Positions 1 through 7,748 of a stretch of DNA of 13,999 bases are shown one piece after another. The translations under genes and the position numbers were made by a program. The DNA lies in assembly GCA_949297205.1 (NCBI GenBank), contig CASFSH010000002.1:1-13999 (forward strand). The letters are read 5' to 3'. The stretch is from an uncultured Bacillota bacterium. GTDB lineage: Bacteria > Bacillota > Clostridia > UBA1381. The notes below the pieces were generated by a model. That model was not told the origin of the DNA, did not search any database, and worked only from the letters and a program-made list of their open reading frames with translations. Position 1 is the stretch's first letter, and every line of letters starts with the position of its first letter.

Positions 1-149
1 GAAATTAGACATAAAGTGTACCCCCAAAAAATTATTTTTGTAAGGGAATATATTTTTTCATGTCAGTGTCAAATCCGTTTATGCATATTCATTAGTTAAT
101 ATGTATATTTTTTGTTCACCAATACTTATCTCGTACAGAGACTATCTTT
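1..149. other. Gene-free left edge downstream of the S41 protease
   Basis: No credible coding frame or RNA gene is visible here. The stretch follows the stop codon of the S41 protease (minus strand), and no strong GC-rich hairpin with a T run follows that stop, so the operon terminator is either weak or outside the window. A TTGACA-like hexamer occurs on the minus strand (67-72) without a good -10 box at the right distance. The first 30 bases carry a C-run after GTGTA, which I cannot assign. Confidence 0.5.
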
Positions 150-1343
150 TTATTTTAAAACCTCAACAGCTTTTTGAAGCTGTATATCCTCTTCATATGT
201 CAAATCGGAAATTTGTTTATCGGTTTCCATTTCAACCACTATATCGGGTTCAATGCCGACTCCGTGAATACATACCCCGTTAGGCGAGTAATACTTTGCG
301 GTTGTTACACTTACACCACTTCCGTCGCCAAGTGGAATTACCGATTGAACTATTCCTTTACCAAAAGTTTTCTCACCTACAATTATTGCCTTTTCATAAT
401 CCTTGAGAGCTCCTGTAAGTACTTCTGATGCCGAAGCACTGTTTGAATTTACCAAAACAGCCATAGGTATTCCTATCTCTTCCGCATCTGATGTATAATC
501 ACTTCTTGAACCTTTTTTATCTACCGTATAGGTTATAATTTCCTCCGGTAAAAGTTCATCTGCTATATTGTTTACAACAGTAAGATTTCCGCCCGGATTA
601 TTTCTTAAATCAATAATCAACTTCTTCATTCCACTGTTCTGAAGATTTTCAAGGCTTTCCATAAACTCATCATAAGTGTCCATAGCATCTTCATCTTCTT
701 CATCAGCAGAATTAAATGCAGTTATTCTTATATATCCAATTTCATCGTCAATCATTTTCTCGCTTACAGAGTCATTCTTTACAATATCACGTATTATTTC
801 AAAATCCATTCTCTGACCGTCACGCTCAACCGTAACTACAACCTTTGTGCCCTTCTTTTCTTCAAGTTCGTCACCGCGCATTACAGACACTGCATTATCC
901 ATGTCATCTCCGGTATATTCTACGCCGTCAACAGCAACAATATAATCTCCCGAAAGTATTCCGGCTTTGTCCGACGGTCCACCTTCTATTGCCGATACAA
1001 CAACAAGCTTATTAACTTCTGCATCTACGGAAATAACTATACCTATTCCGTAAAAACTGTTTGACAAATTGGTTTTATACGACTCAAATTGTTGTTTTGA
1101 ATAATAATTCGTGTAGTTATCATCCACTGCAAGGGTCAGTCCCGATGCAGCATAATCAGCCATTTTTTCTTTATCAAGGTCAAAAATACAATAATTATCA
1201 ATTATATTTGCCAGCTTTGCTATTTTATTATTTATAATACCGTTATTCTGTACGTATAATATATCTTTTATCGTGCCGGTCAAAAGACTTGATACCAATG
1301 CGGTCAATATTATTATGGATATTGTTTTCTTTTTTCCCTCCAC
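150..1343 (-). CDS. S41 family C-terminal processing peptidase (CtpA/CtpB type), membrane-anchored
   Basis: Serine protease of the carboxy-terminal processing family, expected to be anchored in the membrane and to act outside the cytoplasm. The 397-residue product has a short basic N-terminus and one hydrophobic segment (about 8-29), a PDZ domain (about 95-185) and an S41 catalytic domain (about 200-375). The Ser-Lys dyad is intact: S304 inside SASASE and K329 inside TFGKG, with the 25-residue spacing of E. coli Prc and B. subtilis CtpB. IDLRNNPGG (244-252) is the conserved strand before the catalytic core. The start is GTG at 1343, chosen because AAGGAGG lies 7 bases upstream. It is the last gene of the ftsE-ftsX-M23 operon, 94 bases after the M23 gene; in B. 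subtilis ctpB also neighbours ftsEX. Its substrate is unknown. The PG hydrolase encoded beside it is a plausible target, but that is inference. Confidence 0.93.
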   Translation of the reverse strand: MEGKKKTISIIILTALVSSLLTGTIKDILYVQNNGIINNKIAKLANIIDNYCIFDLDKEKMADYAASGLTLAVDDNYTNYYSKQQFESYKTNLSNSFYGIGIVISVDAEVNKLVVVSAIEGGPSDKAGILSGDYIVAVDGVEYTGDDMDNAVSVMRGDELEEKKGTKVVVTVERDGQRMDFEIIRDIVKNDSVSEKMIDDEIGYIRITAFNSADEEDEDAMDTYDEFMESLENLQNSGMKKLIIDLRNNPGGNLTVVNNIADELLPEEIITYTVDKKGSRSDYTSDAEEIGIPMAVLVNSNSASASEVLTGALKDYEKAIIVGEKTFGKGIVQSVIPLGDGSGVSVTTAKYYSPNGVCIHGVGIEPDIVVEMETDKQISDLTYEEDIQLQKAVEVLK

Positions 1344-1437
1344 AATTATGCCTCCTTAAAATGCGGTAATTTTTAATTTATAATATTATTCTATGCAGTG
1401 AATATTGCAGCTAACACATTTATTTTAAATCAACATT

Positions 1438-2607
1438 TTACAGATAATTAAGCGGATTTTTCGGAGATCCGTTTACCATTACTTCAAAGTGAACATGATT
1501 TCCGGTTGAACTTCCGGTAGATCCGCATTTCGCAATAACATCACCCCGATTGACCTTTTGTCCTGACGATACAAGCAGCTTGCTGTTATGTGCATATAAT
1601 GTTACATAGCCTCCGCCATGATTGATTGTTACATAATAACCGTAACTGCTGTTATATCCTGCGGTAACTACAGTTCCCGATTCTGCCGCCAGAACATTCG
1701 ATCCAAAAGGTGCCGCTATATCTATTCCTCTGTGAAGTTTGTTTGTGCCAGTTATAGGATGGTTTCGATAACCGTAATATGATGTAATTCGTGTTGATGC
1801 AGCTGAAGGCCATCCAAACTGTCCGTTACCTGTGTATGCAGGCGTATCTGAAGAAGAACTATTTGACTCCTGTGCGGCAAGTGCTTTCTGAAGTTCTGCC
1901 TGTAAAGCTTCATAATCTTTTTCTTTTTGCTCTTCATCCTGTTTCAATGCATTAATATCGTTGTTAAGAGAATCTATTATAGCCTGTTTTTCATTTTTTA
2001 ATGTTTCAAGTTCAGACTTTTTGTCCTCCAGCAAAGTTCTTGCTTCAATCTGTTCATTCTGTTCATTTACAACAACCTGTTTTGCCTCTTCAACCTGTTC
2101 CTTTGTATTTATGTATTCGTCTATTATATTATTATCATAACTGTATATGCTCTTCACTATTGAAAGCCGTGTTACCAGATCAGCCAGTCCGTCAGAATCC
2201 ATTAGAAGCTGTAAATAAGATGTTGTACCGTATTCATACATCACCTTTATTCTCTGCATCAATCTGTCTTTGTCACCTTCAATCTTATTATTCAGGGTTT
2301 CTATTTCACTGTTTTTGCTGTCTATCTCCTTTTGCTTTTCATCAATAACATCCTGAACATCATCTATATCGTCAAGCATTGCAGATATTTGCTGATCAAG
2401 GCTGTCTCTTTTTGCTGTTTCAGCATTTTTTTCAGCAGTTTTTTCATTTATTTCTTCCTGATTTTGTTTTATCTGTTCATTTCTTTCTTCCATTTCCTTT
2501 TTTAAATCGCTGATACTTTTTGCAGCAAACGCTGTTGAAAATGAAAAAGTCACAAAAAATGCCGAAACAACAGAAATCATCTTCTTTGACTTTTTATTAA
2601 ACTTCAT
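1438..2607 (-). CDS. Secreted coiled-coil M23 endopeptidase, likely FtsEX-gated murein hydrolase
   Basis: Peptidoglycan endopeptidase or hydrolase activator of the PcsB/EnvC/CwlO functional class. The 389-residue product has a signal peptide (basic start, hydrophobic 10-25, cleavage near A28/A29), a long Lys/Glu/Gln-rich coiled coil (about 33-245), a Ser-rich linker (about 248-260) and a C-terminal M23 (lysostaphin-type) domain (about 265-389). All metal and catalytic residues are present: H292 and D296 in HRGID, H340 in LYAH, H371 and H373 in HVHFEV. Unlike E. coli EnvC, whose M23 domain is degenerate, it should therefore be an active zinc enzyme. The start at 2607 is preferred over an in-frame ATG at 2628 because GGAG lies 7 bases before 2607 while 2628 has no ribosome binding site. 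It lies 54 bases after ftsX, and the coiled coil is the part expected to contact the FtsX extracellular loop. Confidence 0.92.
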   Translation of the reverse strand: MKFNKKSKKMISVVSAFFVTFSFSTAFAAKSISDLKKEMEERNEQIKQNQEEINEKTAEKNAETAKRDSLDQQISAMLDDIDDVQDVIDEKQKEIDSKNSEIETLNNKIEGDKDRLMQRIKVMYEYGTTSYLQLLMDSDGLADLVTRLSIVKSIYSYDNNIIDEYINTKEQVEEAKQVVVNEQNEQIEARTLLEDKKSELETLKNEKQAIIDSLNNDINALKQDEEQKEKDYEALQAELQKALAAQESNSSSSDTPAYTGNGQFGWPSAASTRITSYYGYRNHPITGTNKLHRGIDIAAPFGSNVLAAESGTVVTAGYNSSYGYYVTINHGGGYVTLYAHNSKLLVSSGQKVNRGDVIAKCGSTGSSTGNHVHFEVMVNGSPKNPLNYL

Positions 2608-2661
2608 AAAACCTCTCCATTCTGTCATATGAATTTTATTTTATCAAACAATCCACAAATT

Positions 2662-3564
2662 TTAAACATTAAGATATTTTCTCATTGATATGGAACTTCC
2701 CACAATACCTATAAGACATCCGCATACAATGAATAAAACACCCAAGACAGGTGCAAGATTCAGATATGTAACCAAATCAAATGCACCGGAAAATTCCGAT
2801 TGCACAAATACATCATATAAAGAAATATATCCCCAGGAAATCAATCCGAAAGATATAAGTGCCCCGAAAAATCCGATCATTATACCTTCAAATATAAAAG
2901 GTGTTCTTATAAATCTATCGGTTGCTCCGATGTATTTCATAATATTTATTTCTTTTCTTCTGTTAAATACAGTCAAGCGAACGGTATTTGATATTATGAC
3001 AACTGATGCTATAAGCAATATTATCATTATAATAACACTAAATTTCTGTACCGTATTTGAGGCTGTAAGAACCATTCCGGTAGCATCCTGATTATTTTCA
3101 ACGTGAGTAACATCGGCTATTTGTTCAAGTTCTGCTACTGTCTGTTCAGAATATGCAATATCATTTAAAGTAATACGGTATGAATCGGAAAATGGATTAT
3201 CCTCCTCAGTATAGGATTCCATAAGTTCTTCCCTTCCGTCAAATACGTCATTCTTAGCATATTCAAACAATTCTTCCTTTGTATAAAAAGAAATTTCCTT
3301 TACATTCGACAAAGCCAATATTTCATCACCTATCTGTGAAACACGTTCATCAGAAGCATCTTCCGCTATATAAAGCTGCACCTCACATTGATCCTTGATT
3401 TGTCCGGTAATGAAATTAAGATTAATTGTTATAACAGCAAATAAACCAATGATAAGCAAACAACAAGTTGTGGTAAATAGGGAGGCTATACTCATCAGGC
3501 CGTTTCTTATCATATTTTTCTTAGCCTGAGATAAGGAATACTTAAACTTCGACAGGCTTAACAT
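2662..3564 (-). CDS. ftsX: Cell division protein FtsX, ABC transporter-like permease
   Basis: Membrane subunit of the FtsEX complex, which converts cytoplasmic ATP hydrolysis into activation of an extracellular peptidoglycan hydrolase. The 300-residue product has the standard layout: cytoplasmic N-terminus, TM1 (about 24-48), a large extracellular loop (about 50-172), then three helices (about 174-198, 223-248, 269-292). The family hallmark NRRKEINIMKYIGATDRFIR begins at residue 201, after TM2, and is followed by PFIFEG. The ATG at 3564 was chosen because a G-rich site (GGGGGTGG) lies about 5 bases upstream. Frames extending further upstream would start with TTG at 3594 or ATG at 3585 inside ftsE, without a ribosome binding site. 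It overlaps the end of ftsE by 23 bases, implying translational coupling. Confidence 0.95.
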   Translation of the reverse strand: MLSLSKFKYSLSQAKKNMIRNGLMSIASLFTTTCCLLIIGLFAVITINLNFITGQIKDQCEVQLYIAEDASDERVSQIGDEILALSNVKEISFYTKEELFEYAKNDVFDGREELMESYTEEDNPFSDSYRITLNDIAYSEQTVAELEQIADVTHVENNQDATGMVLTASNTVQKFSVIIMIILLIASVVIISNTVRLTVFNRRKEINIMKYIGATDRFIRTPFIFEGIMIGFFGALISFGLISWGYISLYDVFVQSEFSGAFDLVTYLNLAPVLGVLFIVCGCLIGIVGSSISMRKYLNV

Positions 3565-4237
3565 GATAACCACCCCCAACTTCATCACGAACAATTTTAC
3601 CGTCTTCGATTTCTATAACACGCTTTTTCATAGCATCTACTATTTCCTTTGCATGTGTTGCCATTATAATTGTCGTGCCCATTTTATTTATATTTTCAAA
3701 TATATCCATAATTTCCATTGCAACCTTAGGATTAAGATTTCCCGTAGGCTCGTCTGCTATAAGCAGAGACGGATTATTAACAAGCGCACGTGCAAGTGCT
3801 ACTCTTTGCTGTTCTCCTCCCGAAAGCTCCGATGGACGCATTTTTGCTTTATAATTAAGTCCTACCATATTCAATACAACAGGAACACGTCTTCTTATTT
3901 CTCTTCTTGTTGCACCTACAATACGCATTGCAAATTCTACATTTTCAAAAACAGTTCTGTCATCAAGCAATCTGAAATCCTGAAATACGACGCCCATTTT
4001 TCTTCTGAGATAAGGAATTTCTTTTTGGGAAATTTTTGTTATGTCTTCTCCATACAGGTATATTGCTCCGCTTGTTACATTTTCTTCACGCATAAGCAGC
4101 TTTGTCATTGTTGTTTTTCCTGCACCGCTTGAACCAACAAGGAATACAAATTCTCCGTTTTCAATCTTTACATCAACTTCATCCAAAGCCAATGTTCCGT
4201 TATCATATTCCTTTGTGACTTTTAAAAATTCAATCAT
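3542..4237 (-). CDS. ftsE: Cell division ATP-binding protein FtsE
   Basis: Cytoplasmic ATPase of the FtsEX complex. The 231-residue product carries every ABC motif in order: Walker A GSSGAGKTT (35-43), Q-loop FQDFRLL (85-91), signature LSGGEQQR (138-145), Walker B LLIADEP (158-164) and switch histidine H195 in MATH. The FQDFRLL sequence is typical of FtsE rather than of importer ATPases. The ATG at 4237 is chosen because AAGGGTG lies 6 bases upstream; an in-frame GTG at 4246 falls inside that site and is rejected. It is the first gene of the minus-strand operon ftsE-ftsX-M23-S41. The 158 bases upstream hold the terminator of the preceding regulator but no promoter I would call with confidence. 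Confidence 0.96.
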   Translation of the reverse strand: MIEFLKVTKEYDNGTLALDEVDVKIENGEFVFLVGSSGAGKTTMTKLLMREENVTSGAIYLYGEDITKISQKEIPYLRRKMGVVFQDFRLLDDRTVFENVEFAMRIVGATRREIRRRVPVVLNMVGLNYKAKMRPSELSGGEQQRVALARALVNNPSLLIADEPTGNLNPKVAMEIMDIFENINKMGTTIIMATHAKEIVDAMKKRVIEIEDGKIVRDEVGGGYHVKPVEV

Positions 4238-4359
4238 TGATTTCACCCTTATATAATAGCGACATCCGCCGCCGTTTTATTATCGCATAAATCTTTATAA
4301 TTCAGCCGTAACTCATTCCCCTTATATTTCCATACTCTGCATGTCCGGTAAATACCAAT

Positions 4360-4398
4360 ATAAGTGACGTCCCGAACCTGACACGGAACGTCACTTAT
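4360..4398 (-). terminator. Hairpin between the PucR-type regulator and ftsE
   Basis: A perfect 11-bp inverted repeat (4360-4370 with 4388-4398, core GTGACGT/ACGTCAC) is extended, after one mismatch, by CCG/CGG (4372-4374 with 4384-4386) around a 9-base loop. It starts six bases after the regulator stop codon on the minus strand. The T tract beyond it is weak (TTATATTGGTATTT), so it may be a leaky terminator or a transcript-stabilising hairpin, leaving partial read-through into ftsE possible. Confidence 0.65.
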
Positions 4399-4404
4399 TA
4401 AATC

Positions 4405-5490
4405 TTACAATTTCATTGGGTTTGACATGAGGTATTTGTGTACCATCATTGCAACCTTAAATACTATTGCCTGGTCAAACTTACGCAGATCAAGACCGGT
4501 AAGCTTGTTAATTTTTTCAAGTCTGTATACCAGAGTATTTCTGTGTACAAACAACTGTCTTGAAGTTTCCGAAACATTCAGGTCATTTTCAAAGAACTTA
4601 TTTATTGTAAGTATAGTTTCATTATCAAGAAGAGTAATATCTCCCTTTTTCAACACTTCTGATAAAAATAACTCACAAAGCTTTGTCGGCAATTGATATA
4701 TAAGTCTGCCGATTCCCAGATTTTCGTAATTAAGAATGTATTTTTCCTCATCAAATACCTTTCCTACTTCAATTGCAACCTGAGCCTCCTTATATGCATT
4801 ATTTAAATCATTTATCGTCTCGGCAACTGTACTTACGCCAATCAATATCTTATTCATAGATTCTGAATTTACCGTATCCAGAATGCTCTTTGCCATATCC
4901 TCAAGTTCCGGAAGGGTTAAAATTTCTTTAAGCTCTTTAATCAATACAATATTGTCTGCATCTATATTAACTACAAAATCTTTTTCCTTATCAGGGAACA
5001 TATTTCTCACAACTTCATATATACCCTGCTCTCCCTTTTTTTGTACTTTTATATAGAATACGGCTCTCGGAACATTTGTTTCGATATGTAGCTCATGAGC
5101 TTTCTGATGCAAGTCATATGCGAGCATATTATCAAAAATAATATTCTGCATAAATATTGTTTTATCATATTTTTCATCATAGTAAAATCTGACATTGTTT
5201 GCAGCAATGGTTACCGCATTACAGCAATATTTTGATACATCATCAACGCCTTCGACATAAACCACATACTCAGGATAAGGTTTTCCCGACAAAAGTTTTA
5301 CTGTATAACCGTTTTTAAAATAAAGCTTATCATCACTTGGAATAGAATATACCAATTCTTCAATTATATCATCCGAGATTTCCGGACCATTTGCTGCAAT
5401 CACCAATCCATGAGCATCGGCTATTCCAAATTTTTTAGGAAATACTTCCGCCATTTGTGATACAATATTTTGAAATGCTTTACTTATCAT
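4405..5490 (-). CDS. PucR/CdaR-family helix-turn-helix transcriptional regulator
   Basis: DNA-binding regulator of the PucR/CdaR (sugar-diacid regulator) class, 361 residues. The C-terminal HTH_30-type domain (about 292-351) is clear: NDLNVSETSRQLFVHRNTLV begins at 302, and VHRNTLVYRLEKI is the family signature. The middle part (about 140-260) resembles the GGDEF-like CdaR domain. The N-terminal 1-110 is a putative ligand-sensing domain with no motif I recognise. The start at 5490 has GGGAGG about 7 bases upstream. Family members usually control small-molecule catabolism, but no catabolic gene adjoins it here. The next genes downstream on the same strand are ftsEX, separated by a hairpin, so it may be autoregulated or act elsewhere. 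The ligand is unknown. Confidence 0.88.
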   Translation of the reverse strand: MISKAFQNIVSQMAEVFPKKFGIADAHGLVIAANGPEISDDIIEELVYSIPSDDKLYFKNGYTVKLLSGKPYPEYVVYVEGVDDVSKYCCNAVTIAANNVRFYYDEKYDKTIFMQNIIFDNMLAYDLHQKAHELHIETNVPRAVFYIKVQKKGEQGIYEVVRNMFPDKEKDFVVNIDADNIVLIKELKEILTLPELEDMAKSILDTVNSESMNKILIGVSTVAETINDLNNAYKEAQVAIEVGKVFDEEKYILNYENLGIGRLIYQLPTKLCELFLSEVLKKGDITLLDNETILTINKFFENDLNVSETSRQLFVHRNTLVYRLEKINKLTGLDLRKFDQAIVFKVAMMVHKYLMSNPMKL

Positions 5491-5535
5491 TTAAATTCCT
5501 CCCACAATTTCATATTATATATGAACTACATTATA

Positions 5536-5564
5536 ATTTTATCACAAAATAATAAATTTGTACA
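5536..5564 (-). promoter_or_regulatory. Candidate promoter of the PucR-type regulator
   Basis: Read on the minus strand, TGTACA (5559-5564) and TAAAAT (5536-5541) are separated by 17 bases. The -35 matches the sigma-A consensus at four of six positions and the -10 at five. The predicted transcript starts some 40 bases before the ATG at 5490. The surrounding DNA is extremely AT-rich, so chance -10-like boxes are common; treat this as tentative. Confidence 0.4.
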
Positions 5565-5671
5565 GTTTTTTAATAAAAAAAATATAAATTTCTATAATTA
5601 TTTTCATTTTGTTTACAATTTATAGCTATTTTATAACAAAAATCTTTTTGATTTTATACGTTATGTCATAA

Positions 5672-6418
5672 TTATCGTTTTTTTATTTTATTTATAAAAT
5701 CATTTTCCAGCTTTTTCTTCATATTACCGTATCTTGCAAGATGTTCTTTTATTTTTTTATCATAAGAAATTGAAAAAATAAAACTTTTCATTTTTTTTAC
5801 TTCTTCACTGTTCTGTATTATATTCATCTTTAATTCTTCCAATTTTACTATTATCTGATTTTCATTGGCAAAACGTCTGATTTTTGTCATTATATTTGCA
5901 GAATAAATAAAATCTATTATAAAAATGCCATAAAACATACCTACGAAAAATGAAAATGCAAGATTTTCAGAAAGCCATTCAAGTGCATCAAGTATATGCG
6001 GATGAATAAAAAAATAATATACTGCTCCCAAAATAGCCCAAAAAAATGAATATTTTAAACATATTATACCTTCTATATTAAACTTTTCATCTGAATAATC
6101 CCACAGCTGAACCTTCATTTTCTTTATAAATATAATACCCGCAATAAATTCCGTTATTGTCATTGCAATTGCCATAATTATAAACAAAACAATACGTTTT
6201 ACATAAATATTTTCAAATGGAATATTCTCTCCGAATGATGCAAGAAGATATAATATTATAAGTCCGAATCCATACAGAGGAAGATATGGTCCCACTAAAA
6301 AACCCGGATTTACCCACTTTTTGTTTTTGTTAATAATTCTTCTGAAAAAAAGTTCCAATATCCATCCAAATAAACTTCCTATGAAAAATAAAAATAATAT
6401 TATCAATGTATAACTCAC
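5672..6418 (-). CDS. PF06541-type membrane protein (putative ABC-transporter type IV)
   Basis: Integral membrane protein of 248 residues. About five hydrophobic helices are visible (near 4-26, 48-62, 74-98, 118-138 and 155-175), followed by a charged cytoplasmic-looking tail (about 178-248). Diagnostic stretches are WVNPGFLVGPYLPLYGFG (35-52) and LWDYS...N.EG.IC...S..W (105-127), both familiar from the family Pfam calls putative ABC-transporter type IV (CmpB-like); its biochemical role is not established. The start is GTG at 6418, supported by GAAGGTGA just upstream (about 5 bases). It is transcribed alone, back to back with the ZIP transporter gene, and ends in AT-rich DNA with only a weak A/T stem (AAAATC/GATTTT) as possible terminator. 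Confidence 0.82.
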   Translation of the reverse strand: MSYTLIILFLFFIGSLFGWILELFFRRIINKNKKWVNPGFLVGPYLPLYGFGLIILYLLASFGENIPFENIYVKRIVLFIIMAIAMTITEFIAGIIFIKKMKVQLWDYSDEKFNIEGIICLKYSFFWAILGAVYYFFIHPHILDALEWLSENLAFSFFVGMFYGIFIIDFIYSANIMTKIRRFANENQIIVKLEELKMNIIQNSEEVKKMKSFIFSISYDKKIKEHLARYGNMKKKLENDFINKIKKR

Positions 6419-6458
6419 AATATCACCTTCAATAAATAATTTTCACATATTAAATCTT

Positions 6459-6486
6459 ATTTTATCATATTAAATTTAATTGTCAA
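6459..6486 (-). promoter_or_regulatory. Promoter of the PF06541-type membrane protein gene
   Basis: On the minus strand a perfect TTGACA (6481-6486) is followed after 16 bases by TAAAAT (6459-6464), close to the sigma-A consensus. The predicted transcript starts about 33 bases before the GTG at 6418. It lies back to back with the plus-strand promoter at 6519-6547. Confidence 0.65.
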
Positions 6487-6518
6487 GAATAAATATTTTA
6501 TTATTATAATGTATTTAT

Positions 6519-6547
6519 TTGACTTTATAATATAATAATGATAAAAT
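6519..6547 (+). promoter_or_regulatory. Promoter of the ZIP transporter gene
   Basis: TTGACT (6519-6524) and TAAAAT (6542-6547) are spaced by 17 bases, giving a good sigma-A-type promoter about 85 bases before the ATG at 6633. Two short palindromes lie in the leader region, TTCTATAGAA (6569-6578) and GTATTTTATAC (6603-6613). They could be sites for a metal-responsive repressor, but nothing identifies the factor. Confidence 0.6.
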
Positions 6548-6632
6548 ATAAGCAATATATTTTAAAAATTCTATAGAAACTTTCACTTTATTATGTTGAA
6601 CTGTATTTTATACAAAACCAGGAGGGTACAAA

Positions 6633-7415
6633 ATGACACTTACAATACTATATGGATTGCTTATTCCATTTGCGGGGACCTGTTTAGGTGCAGGTTGTGT
6701 TTTCTTTATGAAAAAATCACTTAATACCGCAACACAGCGTATTTTAACAGGCTTTGCGGCAGGAGTGATGAGTGCTGCTTCTATATGGAGTCTTATCATT
6801 CCGTCATTGGAACAAGCCAATTATCTTGGTAAATTTTCATTTGTTCCGGCTGCAGTGGGATTTTGGATAGGTATTTTATTTTTACTTTTGCTTGACAAAA
6901 TTATTCCTCATATACACTTGAACAGCAATGAAACGGAAGGCCTCAAAACTCATCTTCCCAAAACAACCATGATGGTTATGGCTGTTGTTCTTCATAACAT
7001 ACCCGAAGGAATGGCTGTGGGCGCTGTATACGCCGGTTTGATTACTGAAAATGTTGAAATTTCCATAATGGGGGCAATTGCTTTATCAATAGGTATTGCA
7101 ATACAAAATTTTCCGGAAGGCGCTATAATATCACTGCCTTTGAAAGCACATGGAATGAGTCGTTCAAAATCATTTATACAAGGCGTATTCTCCGGTATAG
7201 TTGAACCCATAGCTGCTGTACTTACAATAGCATGTGCCGACTTTATTGTTCCTGTACTCCCATATTTGTTAAGTTTTGCCGCAGGCGCTATGATATATGT
7301 TGTAATAGAAGAATTAATTCCCGAAATGTCATCAGGAAATCATTCAAATATAGGTACCCTTTCCTATGCGGCAGGATTTAGTATAATGATGATACTGGAT
7401 GTTGCACTCGGATAA
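6633..7415 (+). CDS. ZIP-family divalent metal transporter (GufA-like)
   Basis: Polytopic inner-membrane transporter, probably for zinc or a related divalent metal into the cytoplasm. The 260 residues form about eight hydrophobic helices. The two metal-pathway signatures are intact: HNIPEG (121-126) in the fourth helix and QNFPEG (158-163) in the fifth. SGIVEP (187-192) and EELIPE (226-231) are further conserved family segments. A short variable loop with H93, H95 and H107 sits between helices 3 and 4, where ZIP proteins often have a His-rich loop. AGGAGGG lies 6 bases before the ATG. The gene is monocistronic: own promoter upstream (6519-6547) and a hairpin terminator 25 bases after the stop. 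Metal specificity cannot be read from the sequence. Confidence 0.93.
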   Translation: MTLTILYGLLIPFAGTCLGAGCVFFMKKSLNTATQRILTGFAAGVMSAASIWSLIIPSLEQANYLGKFSFVPAAVGFWIGILFLLLLDKIIPHIHLNSNETEGLKTHLPKTTMMVMAVVLHNIPEGMAVGAVYAGLITENVEISIMGAIALSIGIAIQNFPEGAIISLPLKAHGMSRSKSFIQGVFSGIVEPIAAVLTIACADFIVPVLPYLLSFAAGAMIYVVIEELIPEMSSGNHSNIGTLSYAAGFSIMMILDVALG

Positions 7416-7439
7416 TAAATATAATAATAAATTGAAAAG

Positions 7440-7471
7440 ATTACAGTAATCTCATGCTGTAATATTTTTTT
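7440..7471 (+). terminator. Rho-independent terminator after the ZIP transporter gene
   Basis: ATTACAG (7440-7446) pairs with CTGTAAT (7457-7463) around a 10-base loop and is followed by a run of seven T (7465-7471). It lies between convergent genes and may also help to end transcripts of the small XRE regulator from the other strand. Confidence 0.75.
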
Positions 7472-7504
7472 GATTTATTTTATTTCTTGAGTCAAATTTC
7501 TAAA

Positions 7505-7717
7505 CTATTCGGTATCAAAAAATTCTATCAATGAAATTCCTAACCCGTCACAGAGCATTTTTAACGTCACAATTCCCGGATTTTGACTTTTTCCATATAA
7601 AATATTTTTAATTGTTGACGGTGCAATTCCTGATTCGGTAGCCAATTTATTTATCGTAATTCTTTTTTCTTCGCATAAATTTAAAATTCTGTTTTTAACC
7701 GTATGATAAGTATCCAT
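7505..7717 (-). CDS. Small XRE-family helix-turn-helix regulator
   Basis: A 70-residue protein that is essentially one HTH_3/Cro-type DNA-binding domain. The helix-turn-helix is at about 20-44 (ITINKLATESG, then IAPSTIKNILYGK), followed by the usual third pair of helices (KMLCDGLGISLIEFF). There is no ligand-binding or dimerisation domain beyond it. The ATG at 7717 is chosen because GAGGTGG lies directly upstream (GAGG about 7 bases from the start); an in-frame TTG at 7732 overlaps that site and is rejected. It is divergent from the short hydrophobic gene beginning at 7825, and the shared 107-base region contains repeated palindromic boxes it is likely to bind. It is therefore plausibly an autorepressor and local switch. 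Confidence 0.87.
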   Translation of the reverse strand: MDTYHTVKNRILNLCEEKRITINKLATESGIAPSTIKNILYGKSQNPGIVTLKMLCDGLGISLIEFFDTE

Positions 7718-7748
7718 AAATCCACCTCGCAATTTAATATAGTTTAAT

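Noticed and set aside
1..31. Possible insertion-sequence end at the left edge
   Set aside because: The C-run and nearby bases loosely recall IS termini, but no partner inverted repeat, target duplication or transposase fragment is visible.
49..72. Leftward promoter with a perfect TTGACA at 67-72
   Set aside because: No acceptable -10 box at 16-18 bases; the only TATATT lies at about 14 bases.
2608..2628. Earlier ATG for the M23 protein
   Set aside because: No ribosome binding site before it, and it would place seven extra residues ahead of a normal signal peptide; GGAG before 2607 decides the start.
3565..3594. Upstream TTG/ATG starts for FtsX
   Set aside because: They lie further inside ftsE without ribosome binding sites; the ATG at 3564 gives the normal FtsX N-terminus.
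3563..4132. A 189-codon open frame on the plus strand
   Set aside because: It lies antisense to ftsE, which has every ABC motif. Its composition (Cys, Tyr, Phe, His rich) is that of a reverse-strand shadow, with no ribosome binding site.
5491..5671. Possible small RNA or small gene in the AT-rich spacer
   Set aside because: Only A/T-rich weak stems and no ribosome binding site with a frame; low-complexity sequence explains the apparent repeats.
6992..7210. Minus-strand frame opposite the ZIP gene
   Set aside because: Shadow of the transporter frame; no independent start signal or recognisable domain.
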